From an uncultured Oscillospiraceae bacterium (GTDB lineage Bacteria > Bacillota > Clostridia > Oscillospirales > Acutalibacteraceae), in assembly GCA_900544515.1 (NCBI GenBank), contig UQVI01000023.1, forward strand, positions 1 through 15,722: 15,722 bases of DNA, in the 5' to 3' direction. The notes below the pieces were generated by a model. That model was not told the DNA's origin, made no database searches, and was given only the letters and a program-made list of their open reading frames with translations. This document shows, one piece after another, positions 15,675-15,722 of this stretch. A program made the translations under genes and the position numbers. Positions within the stretch are counted from its first letter, which is position 1. Every line of letters starts with the position of its first letter.

Positions 15675-15722
15675 CTGTCTCTTATACACATCTCCGAGCC
15701 CACGAGACTAAGGCGAATCTCG
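15675..15722 (+). other. Untrimmed Illumina Nextera i7-side adapter (not genomic)
   Basis: Bases 15675-15693 (CTGTCTCTTATACACATCT) are the reverse-complemented Tn5 mosaic end, 15694-15708 (CCGAGCCCACGAGAC) the Nextera read 2 arm, 15709-15716 (TAAGGCGA) the i7 barcode slot, from memory index N701, and ATCTCG begins the P7 arm. Genomic sequence ends at 15674. A plus-strand frame running into it ends in LLYTSPSPRD, a familiar adapter-derived tail in protein databases. Confidence 0.98.

Noticed and set aside
15523..15711. Plus-strand frame of 62 codons at the right end
   Set aside because: No ribosome binding site, overlaps the promoter, and ends in adapter-derived LLYTSPSPRD.
1..15722. Terminal inverted repeats at both window ends suggesting a composite transposon
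   Set aside because: They are Tn5 mosaic ends flanked by Illumina primer arms and barcodes, left by library preparation.

Overview
The window is one assembled fragment capped at both ends by untrimmed Illumina Nextera adapters (1-48 and 15675-15722). Genuine DNA is therefore 49-15674. The insert looks like a low-GC (about 40 %, by eye) Gram-positive of the class Clostridia, plausibly a gut Ruminococcaceae/Oscillospiraceae-type organism. The reasons are strong GGAG-type ribosome binding sites, GTG starts, Firmicutes-type forms of the galactokinase and chorismate synthase motifs, and a very large secreted protein with FIVAR-like and InlB/Listeria-Bacteroides-like repeats. No rRNA, tRNA, CRISPR array, transposase or phage gene is visible, so the genus cannot be fixed from the sequence alone.

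All eleven supported genes lie on the minus strand, so transcription runs from right to left. Region A (15340-15674) is a noncoding stretch with an AT-rich inverted repeat, a near-consensus extended -10 promoter and a leader of about 160 nt. Region B (10360-15339) is a two-gene unit: a 1604-residue secreted surface-type protein and, 18 nt downstream, a previously easy-to-miss 48-codon gene for an acidic, Gly/Asp-rich peptide. A clear intrinsic terminator closes the unit. Region C (10032-10313) is intergenic and holds a compact GC-rich block of small hairpins that looks like a dispersed intergenic repeat, an AT-rich inverted repeat, and a second good promoter.

Region D (4717-10031) is a tightly packed aromatic amino acid operon, tyrA-aroB-aroA-aroC-pheA. 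The genes are overlapping or 11-27 nt apart. It covers 3-dehydroquinate synthase, EPSP synthase, chorismate synthase, then the branch to prephenate and to both the tyrosine and phenylalanine precursors. DAHP synthase, dehydroquinase, shikimate dehydrogenase and shikimate kinase are absent and must be elsewhere. The leader of this operon is too short (about 25 nt) for a T-box or attenuator; the visible control point is the ACT domain of PheA.

Region E (49-4628) continues on the same strand after an 88 nt gap without an evident terminator: a TVP38/TMEM64-type membrane protein, a galactokinase-family GHMP kinase, a YegS/BmrU-type lipid kinase, and a membrane-anchored GH39-like (clan GH-A) glycoside hydrolase cut off by the left adapter just as a probable carbohydrate-binding module begins. 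These four are packed 4-28 nt apart and may form a second unit concerned with envelope lipid and sugar metabolism; that functional link is inference. The least explained parts are the secreted-protein/small-peptide pair, its long leader, and the two- and one-codon start-stop frames that sit against three of the start codons.
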